From Streptomyces sp. NRRL F-5630 (GTDB lineage: Bacteria; Actinomycetota; Actinomycetes; Streptomycetales; Streptomycetaceae), in contig NZ_JOGO01000003.1 of the NCBI RefSeq assembly GCF_000719475.1, forward strand, positions 186,001-250,000: 64,000 nucleotides of DNA. The letters are read 5' to 3'. Within the stretch, counting starts at the first letter, position 1; each line of letters opens with the position of its first letter. Below the pieces are notes generated by a model. That model made no database searches. It was not told where the DNA came from and worked only from the letters and a program-made list of their open reading frames with translations. The position numbers and the translations under genes were made by a program. Of the stretch, positions 46,789 to 55,076 are shown piece by piece.

Positions 46789-47891
46789 CGGGCCGCACCC
46801 CGGGCCCTGCGACGGCGGCGCGGACGCTCCTCGGGCTCTTCCTCCTCCTCGGGCTCCTCCTCGTCCTCCTCCGGAGCCTCCTCGTCCTCGTCCTCCTCAC
46901 CCTCTTCGGGTTCCTCCTCGTCCTCGTACGGCTCTTCCTCGTCCCCTTCGTCCTCCTCGGGCTCCTCCTCGTCCTCCTCCGGAGCCTCCTCGTCCTCGTA
47001 ACCCTCCTCGTCCTCGCCCTCCTCGCCGTTCTCCTCGTCCGCGCCGTTCTCCTCGTTCTCGTCGTCCTCCAGGCCCTCCTCGTGGCTGCGGACGACCTCG
47101 CCGTCGCGGATCTCGCCGCGCCAGCCCTCGATCTCGTCGTCCTCGTGGAGGGTGACGTGGCGGGCGAAGTGCTTGAGGTCGAGGCGGAGCCTGCGGCCCT
47201 GCGCGCGCCAGAGGTTGGCGGTCTTCTCGAAGAAGCCGGACGCCTCGTACTCGACGACGACCACGACGCGGGTGAGGTCCGGGGTCAGCTCGTGGAAGCT
47301 GACGCAGCCGGTCGTCGAGGCCTGGGCGCCCTCGGAGGTCCACACGATCCGTTCGTCGGGGACCTGTTCCTGCGTCGTGGCCTTCCAGCTGCGGGCCGAG
47401 GGGCCGATCTTCATCTGCCACTGCGTCGTGACGTCGTCCTCCTGGTTGACGCCCTTGACGCCCTTCGTGAAGCCGGGGAAGTCGGCGAGCTGCGTCCAGT
47501 GGTCGTAGACGGTGCGCACGGGCTTGCCGATGTCGACCGTCTCGATGATGTTCGTCGTCTTCACGTTCTCGCCCCCGCCTCCGCCACCCCCTCCGCCGCC
47601 TCCGCCGTCGTCCCCGCCCCCGCCGCCCCCGAAGAGGCTCTTCGCCTTGTCGGTCACGCCGCCCGTGAGGTCCTTGGCCTTCTGCCCGGCGATCGCCCGC
47701 AGGGGGTTCTGGCCGCTGAGGATGCGCCCGCCGATCCCGGCGATGCCACCGCCGCCGCCACCCTCGCCGAGCTTCTCGACGAGCCCGCTGAGGGAATGCC
47801 CCGCCTTCTCGGCCAGCTTGCCGCCCTGGGCGCCGAGGTAACCGTTGAACTCTTCCTTGAGACGGTCGAGGCCCGAATGCTCCGCAGCCAT
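46785..47891 (-). CDS. gvpZ: GvpZ-type SRPBCC protein with acidic tail
   Basis: This encodes 368 residues. An N-terminal region with two glycine runs (about 55-115) precedes an SRPBCC/START-like domain (TVDIGKPVRTVYDHWTQLADFP to about 255) that may bind a hydrophobic ligand. The last 95 residues are almost all Glu and Asp, closed by a short Arg-rich end ([11 protein letters not shown]). The acidic coding stretch contains a 49-base direct repeat. The ATG at 47891 follows GGGAGG and gvpY by 4 bases; the stop overlaps gvpJ. In Streptomyces this gene is called gvpZ by position; its function is unknown. Confidence 0.82.
   Translation of the reverse strand: MAAEHSGLDRLKEEFNGYLGAQGGKLAEKAGHSLSGLVEKLGEGGGGGGIAGIGGRILSGQNPLRAIAGQKAKDLTGGVTDKAKSLFGGGGGGDDGGGGGGGGGGGGENVKTTNIIETVDIGKPVRTVYDHWTQLADFPGFTKGVKGVNQEDDVTTQWQMKIGPSARSWKATTQEQVPDERIVWTSEGAQASTTGCVSFHELTPDLTRVVVVVEYEASGFFEKTANLWRAQGRRLRLDLKHFARHVTLHEDDEIEGWRGEIRDGEVVRSHEEGLEDDENEENGADEENGEEGEDEEGYEDEEAPEEDEEEPEEDEGDEEEPYEDEEEPEEGEEDEDEEAPEEDEEEPEEEEEPEERPRRRRRARGAAR
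46843..46999 (-). repeat. 49-base direct repeat in the gvpZ acidic tail
   Basis: Identical 49-base copies lie at 46843-46891 and 46951-46999, 108 bases apart (36 codons), so the repeat is in frame. The match at synonymous positions points to a recent tandem duplication or gene conversion inside the acidic region. Confidence 0.8.
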
Positions 47892-47895
47892 TGCC

Positions 47896-48543
47896 CTACC
47901 TCCCTCGTCCGCCACGCGAAGCCGAACGCTTCGCGGTGCTCTTCGTCGTGCGCTTCGCCGCCTTCTTGGCGGGCTTCGCGGGCTCCTTGCGCGTGGGCTG
48001 GCCCCTGAGCGCCGCAGCCTTCCTGGCGCCGGGGTTGTTGGCGGGGGGCCGCTTGGCCGGGGCCTTCTTGGCCGGGGCCTTCTTCGCCGCCTTCTTGGCG
48101 GGGCGCCGGTGGCGGGACGAACGGCGAGGCGCGGGCTCTTCCTCCTCCGGCTCCTCCTCGCCTTCCTCCTCGTCCTCCTCGTCCCGGGGTTCCTCCTCGC
48201 CCTCCTCCGGCTCCTCTTCCTCCTCTTCCCCGGCCCGCGGGGACTCCAGGAGGGCGGCGGTGCGGGCCGCGAGGGTATCGGCGAGGGCGCTGAGGCGGCG
48301 GTCGGCGGCCGCGCGCCCGGCGGTGAGCAGTTCCTCGCGCACCTGGTCGCTCAGCTCGGCGAACTGGGGGGTCTCGCGCAGCTTGCGCACGGCCGAGGTG
48401 AGGAGGTCCTGCGGGGTCAGATTGAGGCGCTTGCCGGCGAGGCAGGAGGCGACCACGAGGGCGAGCCGTGCCTTGCGGGTGCGCCCGAGCAGGTAGCCGC
48501 CGACGAGGGCGCTACCGAGAACAAGCTTGTCCGAGTCATCCAT
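47896..48543 (-). CDS. gvpY: GvpY-type protein with acidic and histone-like tails
   Basis: This encodes 215 residues. An N-terminal helical part (VLGSALVGGYLLGRTRKARLALVVAS, then LTPQDLLTSAVRKLRETPQ) is followed by a Glu-rich stretch (about 108-140) and a long Lys/Ala/Pro-rich tail with KKAPAKKAPAK-type repeats like those of histone H1. The ATG at 48543 overlaps the end of gvpG by 8 bases. It sits where gvpY lies in Streptomyces clusters. The function is unknown; similar proteins are sometimes labelled DNA primase in databases, which nothing here supports. Confidence 0.78.
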   Translation of the reverse strand: MDDSDKLVLGSALVGGYLLGRTRKARLALVVASCLAGKRLNLTPQDLLTSAVRKLRETPQFAELSDQVREELLTAGRAAADRRLSALADTLAARTAALLESPRAGEEEEEEPEEGEEEPRDEEDEEEGEEEPEEEEPAPRRSSRHRRPAKKAAKKAPAKKAPAKRPPANNPGARKAAALRGQPTRKEPAKPAKKAAKRTTKSTAKRSASRGGRGR

Positions 48544-48817
48544 CGGGCATTCCCAACGTTCTGGGGGACGGGTGTGTGGGGGACATGACGGGGGAGCGGC
48601 TCTCCAGCAGGCCGAGCAGGTGGTCCTCCTCGGCCTCGAACGCGGCCTCGTCGATCTCGCCCGCCTCGAAGGCGGAGTTGAGCGCGGCGAGGCGGGCGCG
48701 GACGGCGGCGGGCGAGTACAGGCGGCGCTCCGCCTCGTCCGCGATCTGCCCCGCGACCCAGGCGACGCCGCGCACGGGCGCGAGCGGCAGCAGCAGGACG
48801 CCGCCGACGAGGCCCAT
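48536..48817 (-). CDS. gvpG: gas vesicle protein GvpG
   Basis: This encodes 93 residues. The family text is MGLVGGVLLLPLAPVRGVAWVAGQI and the helical EAGEIDEAAFEAEEDHLLGLL. GvpG is needed for vesicle formation and binds GvpF. I chose ATG 48817, 1 base after the gvpF stop; a GTG nine bases upstream overlapping gvpF is possible. Its end overlaps gvpY by 8 bases. Confidence 0.9.
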   Translation of the reverse strand: MGLVGGVLLLPLAPVRGVAWVAGQIADEAERRLYSPAAVRARLAALNSAFEAGEIDEAAFEAEEDHLLGLLESRSPVMSPTHPSPRTLGMPDG

Positions 48818-48818
48818 A

Positions 48819-49556
48819 TCAGGCACCCACCGGGACGGGCGGCGCGGCGACGAAGCTGTAGCAGGGCAGCGGGCCGGTGAGGACGAGCGCGAGGTACGGC
48901 GCCGAGCGGCCCGCGAGCCGCCCCGCCTCGGCGCGGAAGGCGTCGAGGCGGTCGGCGTCCACCAGCCAGGAGCCGTTGAGGACGGTGCCCTCGTCCACGG
49001 CGCCCTGGCAGGACTCCACGGCGAGCGGTTCCAGCGCCGCGCGCACCGCGCCCGCCGCCTCCCGCGCCCGCCGGGTGAGCCCCTCGGCGACCGCGCGGCC
49101 GAGCCGCACCTCGGCCTCGTACCCGGGCCGGGCCCGCGCCTCGTCGCGCAGCCCGCGCAGCCGCGCGTCGGCGCGCAGGAGCGCGGGCAGGCCCTCCTCC
49201 GAGACGGTGCCCTTGATGTTGACCTCGACCCGCCCGGTCACGTGCTCCAGCGCGGCGCGGTACCGCTCGGCGCCGCGCCGCAGGTCCTCGCGCACCGCCT
49301 CCTCGTCGTCCACCACGACGCCGAAGCGCATCGGGACGACGGGACCGCGCGCGGCGAGCGCGTCGAGGACCCGCTGGTGGGCGAGCAGGTCGCGGCGCTT
49401 GGCGCGCAGCGGCGCGGGCGCCGGGCCCACGAGCGCGGCGAGGCCCGCCGCGCGCACCGCGCGCGGCTCCCGCGCCGGGCTCCCGACCCCGGAGAGGCCG
49501 GCCGGCTCCGTGTCCTCGGGGACGACGGCGTAGACGTAGAGGCCGGGGGCGCTCAC
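48819..49556 (-). CDS. gvpF: gas vesicle protein GvpF (GvpF/L family)
   Basis: This encodes 245 residues. GvpF/L motifs are [54 protein letters not shown] and [15 protein letters not shown] with [11 protein letters not shown] near the end. GvpF binds GvpA and escorts it. The GTG at 49556 overlaps the gvpA stop. It shares the fold of gvpL further down the cluster, but the two are clearly diverged, so both functions are likely kept. Confidence 0.94.
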   Translation of the reverse strand: MSAPGLYVYAVVPEDTEPAGLSGVGSPAREPRAVRAAGLAALVGPAPAPLRAKRRDLLAHQRVLDALAARGPVVPMRFGVVVDDEEAVREDLRRGAERYRAALEHVTGRVEVNIKGTVSEEGLPALLRADARLRGLRDEARARPGYEAEVRLGRAVAEGLTRRAREAAGAVRAALEPLAVESCQGAVDEGTVLNGSWLVDADRLDAFRAEAGRLAGRSAPYLALVLTGPLPCYSFVAAPPVPVGA

Positions 49557-50011
49557 GCGGCCTCACTCCTGCGGCGGCGCGCGGCAGCGGCCGGGCGGTG
49601 GCGGGAGCGGGACTCGCGCGCTTCCTCACGGTCCTCCCCGTCCTCGTCCCCGCCGTCGACGCCGAGCGTGTCCTTGACCTTGTCGCCGACCGAACGGGCG
49701 GCGCGCTTCGCGCCGGCACCGGCGAGTCCCGCCGTGCCCCCGGAGAACAGCTCGGGGACCGTGCGGCTGGACGGGTCGTTCGACAGGTCGACCCTGTTGC
49801 ACGCCTCGGCGAAGCGCAGGTACGTGTCGACCGACGCGACGACGACGCGGGCGTCGATCTTCAGGATCTCGATGCCGACGAGGGACACGCGGACGAAGAT
49901 GTCGATGACCATGCCGCGGTCGAGGATGAGTTCGAGGACGTCGTAGAGGGTCCCCGCGCGCGGTGCGCACAGGACGGCGGCGGGTTCTGTGTACTCGGTC
50001 TGGATTGTCAT
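49553..50011 (-). CDS. gvpA: gas vesicle structural protein GvpA
   Basis: This encodes 152 residues. The GvpA core [55 protein letters not shown] is present in full. About 75 residues follow that classical GvpA lacks: a Gly/Ala stretch, [20 protein letters not shown], and a basic end ([18 protein letters not shown]). Such tails are usual in Streptomyces versions, which are not known to build visible vesicles. The ATG at 50011 has GGAG 11 bases upstream. Its stop overlaps gvpF. Only one gvpA copy is present. Confidence 0.93.
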   Translation of the reverse strand: MTIQTEYTEPAAVLCAPRAGTLYDVLELILDRGMVIDIFVRVSLVGIEILKIDARVVVASVDTYLRFAEACNRVDLSNDPSSRTVPELFSGGTAGLAGAGAKRAARSVGDKVKDTLGVDGGDEDGEDREEARESRSRHRPAAAARRRRSEAA

Positions 50012-50066
50012 GGCAGGACGTGCTCCTAGCTCGGTGTGGCCCCCGTCCGGTGCGGCCCGGTTCGGT

Positions 50067-50642
50067 TCAGCCGTCGGCCCAGCCCCGGCGGAACCGCCGG
50101 AGCCTGCGGTACTCGACGAGCTGGCCCTCCTCGTCGAGCGACATCTCGTACGTGGCGAGCAGGCTCGTCGTGTCCGGGATGCGGTGCACCTCGACCACGT
50201 CGACCTCGACCCGCCACCCCGCCTCGCCTCGCCGCACCGCCGAGACGCCCTCGGCCTCGTGGCCGATGAGCGCCGCCAGTTCGTCCGCGGCCTCGGTGGC
50301 GATCTCGCGCAGCCGGGAGACCGCGGCGGGGACCTCCCCGGAGGTCTCGCCGGAGCCGTGGTGCGGCGCCCGGGACCGGTCCGCCGCCTTCGAGCCCGCG
50401 GCGCCCGTCGCCCGCGGGGACGCGCTCTTCTTGGCGCGCGGGCTCGTGGCCGTGCTCTTCGCCGTGCCCTTCGGAGGGCTCGTGGCCTTGCTCTTCGCCG
50501 CGCTCTTCGCCGTGCTCTTAAACGTGTTCGTGGAGGTGCTCTTCGGCCGGGACGTGCCCGAGGCCGTCTTCGGCCGGGAGCCGCCTGTGCTCTTCGTGCC
50601 ACCACTGTGGGTAGCTCTGCGTGTACCGCGCGTTTCCGCCAT
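50067..50642 (-). CDS. gvpO: gas vesicle protein GvpO with histone-like N-terminus
   Basis: This encodes up to 191 residues. The C-terminal GvpO domain is seen in [27 protein letters not shown], then [21 protein letters not shown] and [10 protein letters not shown]. The first 100 residues are Lys/Ser/Thr/Ala-rich ([17 protein letters not shown] type), basic and probably disordered, like histone H1. The start is uncertain: ATG 50642 has a weak site, and in-frame ATGs lie a little further upstream. It is the first gene of the cluster, 55 bases ahead of gvpA and divergent from the ABC transporter genes. Confidence 0.85.
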   Translation of the reverse strand: MAETRGTRRATHSGGTKSTGGSRPKTASGTSRPKSTSTNTFKSTAKSAAKSKATSPPKGTAKSTATSPRAKKSASPRATGAAGSKAADRSRAPHHGSGETSGEVPAAVSRLREIATEAADELAALIGHEAEGVSAVRRGEAGWRVEVDVVEVHRIPDTTSLLATYEMSLDEEGQLVEYRRLRRFRRGWADG

Positions 50643-50803
50643 GGGGAAACCGTCCGGCATCGCCGTGCGGGCGCGCGCGGTGAGGGGAGCCATCCGGGTC
50701 CCGCGTACGGCCGGTGCGGTGGTCCGGGCCGACACGCCGGGGCCGGGACCGGAGCGGGCCCCGGGCGCCGCGCCCCGGCCCCGACCCAGTAGCCTCGGGT
50801 GTC

Positions 50804-51814
50804 GTGGACACGGGTACGGCACTGGCGCGCGACGGCGAGGTCGTGTGCGCGGTGCGTGAGCTGGTCAAGACGTATCCGGCCGTGCGGGGGCGCCGCGGAC
50901 GGCCCCCCACCCCCGCCGTGCGCGCCACCGACGGGGTGGACCTCGATGTCCGCCGCGGCGAGATCTTCGGCCTCCTCGGCCCCAACGGGGCGGGCAAGTC
51001 CACGCTGGTGCGGCAACTCACCGGGCTCATGCGCCCCGACGCGGGCTCCGTCCACCTCCTCGGCCACGACCTCGTGCGCCATCCCGAGCGCGCCGCGCGC
51101 CTGCTCGCCTACCTCGGGCAGGAGTCGACGGCGCTCGACGAGCTGACCGTGTCCCTGGCCGTCGAGACGACGGGCCGGTTGCGCGGCATGGACGCCGCCG
51201 CGGTGCGAACGGCCCGCGAGGCGATCCTCGACGAACTCGGCCTCACCGCACTCGCAGCCCGGCCGCTCAAGAAGCTCTCCGGCGGCCAGCGCCGCCTCGC
51301 CTGCTTCGCCGCCGCCCTCGTCGGAGACCGCTCCGTCCTCGTCCTCGACGAGCCCACGACCGGCATGGACCCCGTCGCGCGCCGTGCCGTGTGGGCCGCC
51401 GTCGACCGGCGCCGCGAGGAACAGGGCGTCACCGTCCTGCTCGTCACCCACAACGTCATCGAGGCGGAGACCGTGCTCGACCGGGTCGCCGTGCTCGAAG
51501 CGGGGCGCGTCATCGCCTGCGACACACCCTCCGGGCTCAAGTCCCGCGTCGCCCACGAGGTCAGGCTCGACCTCGTGTGGCGCGAGCGGGCGCCCCTCGA
51601 CGTGCCCGAGGTCGCGGCGCTGCGGGCCTCGGCGACCGAGTCCGGGCGGCGCTGGACGCTGCGGCTCGCTCCCGACGAGGCCCGCGCGGCCGTCTCCGCC
51701 GTGACCGGCGGCGCCGCCTTCCTCGCCCTCGACGACTTCACCCTCACGACCCCCAGCCTCGAAGACGTCTACCTCTCCCTCGGGGGAAGCACGAAGGGGC
51801 TGGTCAAGGCGTGA
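50804..51814 (+). CDS. ABC transporter ATP-binding protein (export type)
   Basis: This encodes 336 residues. Walker [10 protein letters not shown], the Q-loop YLGQEST, signature LSGGQRR and Walker [11 protein letters not shown] with H-loop VTHN are complete. A C-terminal extension of about 100 residues, without a second ATPase domain, resembles the DrrA/CcmA-like exporters. GTG 50804 has no ribosome-binding site; TAGCCT (50789-50794) lies 9 bases before it, so a leaderless start is likely. It is coupled to the small frame and permease that follow. The exported substrate is unknown. Confidence 0.9.
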   Translation: MDTGTALARDGEVVCAVRELVKTYPAVRGRRGRPPTPAVRATDGVDLDVRRGEIFGLLGPNGAGKSTLVRQLTGLMRPDAGSVHLLGHDLVRHPERAARLLAYLGQESTALDELTVSLAVETTGRLRGMDAAAVRTAREAILDELGLTALAARPLKKLSGGQRRLACFAAALVGDRSVLVLDEPTTGMDPVARRAVWAAVDRRREEQGVTVLLVTHNVIEAETVLDRVAVLEAGRVIACDTPSGLKSRVAHEVRLDLVWRERAPLDVPEVAALRASATESGRRWTLRLAPDEARAAVSAVTGGAAFLALDDFTLTTPSLEDVYLSLGGSTKGLVKA

Positions 51815-51936
51815 GCCCCCGCAACGGCAGGCCGACGGGCACCAGCCCGGCGCAAGCGAACAGGAGCACGCGGACCGTGACAGCCGTACCGGTGGATCTG
51901 GTGGACCCTGCCGACGACGCGGACGGCCGCCGGTGA
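51811..51936 (+). CDS. tiny coupling frame between transporter subunits
   Basis: A 41-codon frame begins with a GTG that overlaps the ATPase stop (GTGA) and ends with TGA overlapping the permease start (GTGA). Inside it, GTG 51877 has AGGAG 9 bases upstream and would give only [19 protein letters not shown]. The layout suggests a small peptide or a ribosome-bridging frame that lets the permease be translated by coupling. The peptide's likeness to a plausible permease N-terminus also leaves open that the frame is a shifted part of the permease. Confidence 0.45.
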   Translation: MSPRNGRPTGTSPAQANRSTRTVTAVPVDLVDPADDADGRR

Positions 51937-52772
51937 GCGCCGCCCCGATCGAGGTGTCCGGCACCGTGCGCGCCCGGCCCCGCCGGGGCGACGGGCCCGC
52001 CACCGAGCCCGCGCCGCTCGCGCCGCGGGCCCGCCTGCTGCCCGCGCTCGGCGCCGTCTACCGCGCCCAGCTCTCGCGGGCCCGTGTGGCCCGCATCCCG
52101 CTGCTCTTCGTCGCGACGTTCCAGTCGGTCGGCATCATGATCCTCATGCGCGGGGTCGTCGACGGCGGCGCGGAAGCCCGCGCGGTCGTCGCCGGGTCCG
52201 CCGTCCTCGTCGTCGCCTTCGTCGCGCTCAACCTGCTCGCCCAGTACTTCGGCCAGCTCCGCGCCACCGGCGGGCTCGACCACTACGCGACCCTCCCCGT
52301 GCCGCCCGCCGCCGTCGTCCTCGGCGCCGCCGGGGCGTACGCGTCCTTCACCGCGCCGGGCACCCTCGTCACCGCGCTCGTCGGCTGCGGGCTCTTCGGG
52401 CTGCCCGTCTCGCACGTGTGGATACTCCTCGCGGTCGTGCCCCTCGCCGGGGCCGCGCTCGCCGGACTCGGCGCCGCCTTCGGGCTGCTCGCGCCGCGCC
52501 CCGAACTCGCCACGCTGCTCGGCCAGCTCGGCATGTCCGCCGCGCTGCTCCTCGGCGTCCTGCCCGCCGACCACCTGCCCGAGCCGATCCAGTGGTGCCG
52601 CGACCTGCTGCCCTCGACGTACGGGGTCGAAGCCTTCGCGAGGACCTTCACGGCGCACCCCGACTGGCTCGTCGTCCTCGGTGACCTCGGCGTCTGCGCG
52701 GGGGTCGGGGTCGTCTCGCTCGCGGTGGCGACCTGGGCGTACCGGCGCGCGGCGGTCGCGGGACCCCGCTGA
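51933..52772 (+). CDS. ABC transporter permease (ABC-2 type)
   Basis: This encodes 279 residues with six membrane segments beginning near residue 58 ([16 protein letters not shown]) and a disordered 40-residue N-terminus. It is the ABC-2 exporter permease that pairs with the ATPase just upstream. The GTG at 51933 has no good ribosome-binding site of its own and overlaps the stop of the tiny frame, so translation depends on coupling. The C-terminal end ([12 protein letters not shown]) is typical for these permeases. The substrate is not known. Confidence 0.88.
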   Translation: MSAAPIEVSGTVRARPRRGDGPATEPAPLAPRARLLPALGAVYRAQLSRARVARIPLLFVATFQSVGIMILMRGVVDGGAEARAVVAGSAVLVVAFVALNLLAQYFGQLRATGGLDHYATLPVPPAAVVLGAAGAYASFTAPGTLVTALVGCGLFGLPVSHVWILLAVVPLAGAALAGLGAAFGLLAPRPELATLLGQLGMSAALLLGVLPADHLPEPIQWCRDLLPSTYGVEAFARTFTAHPDWLVVLGDLGVCAGVGVVSLAVATWAYRRAAVAGPR

Positions 52773-52875
52773 ACCCGCCGCCGGACCACCCGCGCGCCGC
52801 ACCGTCCGTCCACCGCGTGCCCCGCACGGCACCCCTCGAACGGCCGTCCCGGGGCGCGTTTGGCACGATGGGCCG

Positions 52876-53616
52876 GTGAGCGCTCCCCAGACACCGCCCC
52901 CGCCCCCGTACGACCCCGCGCAGCAGCCTTCCGAGAGCGGGGGAGCGCAGGTGAGGCGCGGCGTCCTGCTCGCCCTCGCGCTGGTCGTGCTCGGGCTCGC
53001 CTTCGGCGCGCTGTGGCTGTGGCTCGCGCCGCGCGTGCCGCTCGTCGCGGACGGCAAGGCGGTGTACCTCAAGGACAGCGAGGGCGAGCAGCCCATCGGC
53101 GCGGACGGCACGTTCGCCCTGATCGGCCTCGGGCTCGGCGTCCTCACCGGACTGACCGTCTTCCTGTGGCGCCGCGCCGGGGGCGCGACGCTCGTCCTCG
53201 GCATGGCGGCCGGCGCGCTGCTCGGCTCGGTCGTCGCCTGGCGGCTCGGCGTGTGGCTCGGGCCGACGCAGGACGTCGTGGCCCATGCCAAGGAGGTCGG
53301 CAAGAACGTCACCTTCGACGCCCCCCTGAAGCTCGCCGCCAAGGGCACCCTCCTGGCCTGGCCCCTCGCCGCCTGCGCCGTCCACCTCCTCCTGACCGCC
53401 GCTTTCGGCCCCCGCGACCCCTCGCCGTACGGCCCGGACGGCGTCCCCGCCTGGACGGCCCCGAGCGACGCACCGAAGCGCCGGCCCGACCCGGCCCCGG
53501 CGGGCGGCGCGACCGGAAGCGGGGACACGGCGCCCGAGGGCACGGGCGGTCCTGGCCGCGACGGACGCGACGGCCCGGGTGCCCCGGCCCCGTACGCGCC
53601 GCCGCCCGCGGGCTGA
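52876..53616 (+). CDS. DUF2567-like membrane protein
   Basis: This encodes 246 residues. A Pro-rich N-terminus leads into four membrane segments at about 28-175, then a Pro/Gly/Asp-rich tail ending GAPAPYAPPPAG. Segment placement and the loop KAVYLKDSEGEQPIGADGTF recall actinobacterial DUF2567 proteins, whose function is unknown. The GTG at 52876 lies 6 bases after CACGAT (52864-52869), a leaderless pattern. It could be cotranscribed with the transporter 103 bases upstream, but the -10 argues for its own promoter. Confidence 0.7.
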   Translation: MSAPQTPPPPPYDPAQQPSESGGAQVRRGVLLALALVVLGLAFGALWLWLAPRVPLVADGKAVYLKDSEGEQPIGADGTFALIGLGLGVLTGLTVFLWRRAGGATLVLGMAAGALLGSVVAWRLGVWLGPTQDVVAHAKEVGKNVTFDAPLKLAAKGTLLAWPLAACAVHLLLTAAFGPRDPSPYGPDGVPAWTAPSDAPKRRPDPAPAGGATGSGDTAPEGTGGPGRDGRDGPGAPAPYAPPPAG

Positions 53617-53649
53617 GCCGGGCGCGCCCGCCGCGTCGGTCCCGCCGCG

Positions 53650-54150
53650 TCAGCCCCGCCCGATCGGGGCCAGCACCGCCTTCGTCAAGGTCGCCAGGTC
53701 CCCCGGGGACAGTTCGACCTCCAGGCCGCGGCGGCCCGCCGACACGCAGATCGTGGCGTGGGACGCGGCGGAGTCGTCGATGACCGTGGGCAGGGCCTTG
53801 CGCTGGCCCAGTGGGGAGATGCCGCCGCGGACGTAGCCCGTCGTGCGCTCGGCCGCCGCCGGGTCGGCCATCACCGCGCGCTTGCCGCCCGTCGCCACCG
53901 CGAGTGCCTTGAGGTCGAGGGTGCCCGCGACCGGGACCACCGCGACCGTCAGGGCGCCGTCCACCTCGGCCACGAGCGTCTTGAAGACCCTGTCCGGCGC
54001 CACGCCGAGTGCCTCGGCCGCCTCCTCGCCGTACGAGGGGTGCGCGGGGTCGTGCGCGTAGGCGTGCAGCGTGTACGCGGTGCCCGCCCGCGCGAGCGCG
54101 ACCGTCGCCGGGGTGCCGCCCGCCTGGTTCTTCTTCGTCTTCTTCGCCAT
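53650..54150 (-). CDS. ybaK: YbaK/EbsC-type Cys-tRNA(Pro) deacylase
   Basis: This encodes 166 residues. The family removes cysteine from mischarged tRNA-Pro in trans. Motifs are VFKTLVAEVDG, VVPVAGTLDLKALA and the Lys-containing GKRAVMADPAAAERTTGYVRGGISPLG. It begins MAKKTKKNQAGG. The length and motif order fit YbaK better than the ProX subfamily. It may share a transcript with the Lon-N-domain gene 28 bases upstream. Confidence 0.92.
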   Translation of the reverse strand: MAKKTKKNQAGGTPATVALARAGTAYTLHAYAHDPAHPSYGEEAAEALGVAPDRVFKTLVAEVDGALTVAVVPVAGTLDLKALAVATGGKRAVMADPAAAERTTGYVRGGISPLGQRKALPTVIDDSAASHATICVSAGRRGLEVELSPGDLATLTKAVLAPIGRG

Positions 54151-54178
54151 CGGCCTCTCTCGCTCCGGGTGGGCGGCC

Positions 54179-54919
54179 TCAGTTCAGGCTGGTCGGCGTC
54201 CGCGTCAGCTCCATCGCGGGGAGCGAGGGCAGGTGCCGGATGAGCGCCGTCTCGGCGCGCAGCAGCCGCACCTCCTCGCGCAGCCGCGAACTCGTGTCCG
54301 GGGCCTGGAGCAGCCGCTGCCGCGTCGGCACGTCGAGCATCGTCGCCGCCGCCACGAGGTACGAGACGACGGACGGCTCGTCCGGCAGCTCGGTACCCGC
54401 GGCGAGCGTCCGCTCCCGCGCCCCCGCGAGCCGCTTCTGGTACGCGCGAAACGCCCGCAGCACCGCCTCGGCGAGCGCCTCCGGGTCGTCCCCGGGCTCC
54501 TCGGTCAGCTCCTCCGCCTCCACCGTCAGGTACGGGCCCGAGTCGTCCACCGCGCCGAGCCTGACCCGCGTCGTCCCGGTCGTCAGGACCTCGTACCCGC
54601 CGTCGGGCCGCTCGCGCACACTCGCCGCGTCCGCGACGCACCCGATCTCGTGGAAGGCCCGCCGCGGATCGGGCCCGAACCCGGCCCCCGCCCGCGTATC
54701 GGGCTTCGCGTCCTCGCCGGGCAGCCCCGGCAGGCTCGGCGCGACCTCCAGGCCGTCCTTGATCGCCACGACCACGAAACGGCGCGGCTCCTCCTCGGGG
54801 AGCTTTTCCAGGTCGCGGACGAGAGCGCGATAACGCTCCTCGAAGATGTTGAGGGGAAGCACGAGCCCGGGGAAGAGCACCGAGTTCAGCGGGAAGAGAG
54901 GCAATCGGACGGTCGTCAC
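54179..54919 (-). CDS. Lon N-terminal domain (LON substrate-binding) protein
   Basis: This encodes 246 residues. The LON substrate-binding fold is shown by the start LPLFPLNSVLFPGLVLPLNIFEERYR and FVVVAIKDGLEV, and it lacks the AAA+ and protease parts of Lon, so it is a stand-alone form. The GTG at 54919 is placed 8 bases after TAGGCT (54928-54933), a leaderless pattern, and has no ribosome-binding site. The function is unknown; it may bind protein or membrane targets. Confidence 0.88.
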   Translation of the reverse strand: MTTVRLPLFPLNSVLFPGLVLPLNIFEERYRALVRDLEKLPEEEPRRFVVVAIKDGLEVAPSLPGLPGEDAKPDTRAGAGFGPDPRRAFHEIGCVADAASVRERPDGGYEVLTTGTTRVRLGAVDDSGPYLTVEAEELTEEPGDDPEALAEAVLRAFRAYQKRLAGARERTLAAGTELPDEPSVVSYLVAAATMLDVPTRQRLLQAPDTSSRLREEVRLLRAETALIRHLPSLPAMELTRTPTSLN

Positions 54920-55076
54920 GGCTGGCAAGCCTAATGCGCCGGGACGCCCCCGCGCCGCGCCCTCGCGCACTCCGCGCCGCGCCGTCCCCGTACCGCCACG
55001 CCCCGACCCCCGCCCAGGGGCTCCCTGAGCCCCGTACCACCGCCTCCCGCACTCCGGTTCGGCGCCGAGCCCCCCG

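Noticed and set aside
47896..49719. GvpY extended upstream over gvpG and gvpF
   Set aside because: Only the part from ATG 48543 matches the GvpY position and motif; the rest is the shifted frame of gvpF and gvpG.
50515..50530. TTA leucine codon (bldA-dependent) in gvpO
   Set aside because: The TTA letters there are out of frame on both strands; in frame the codons read Phe-Lys.
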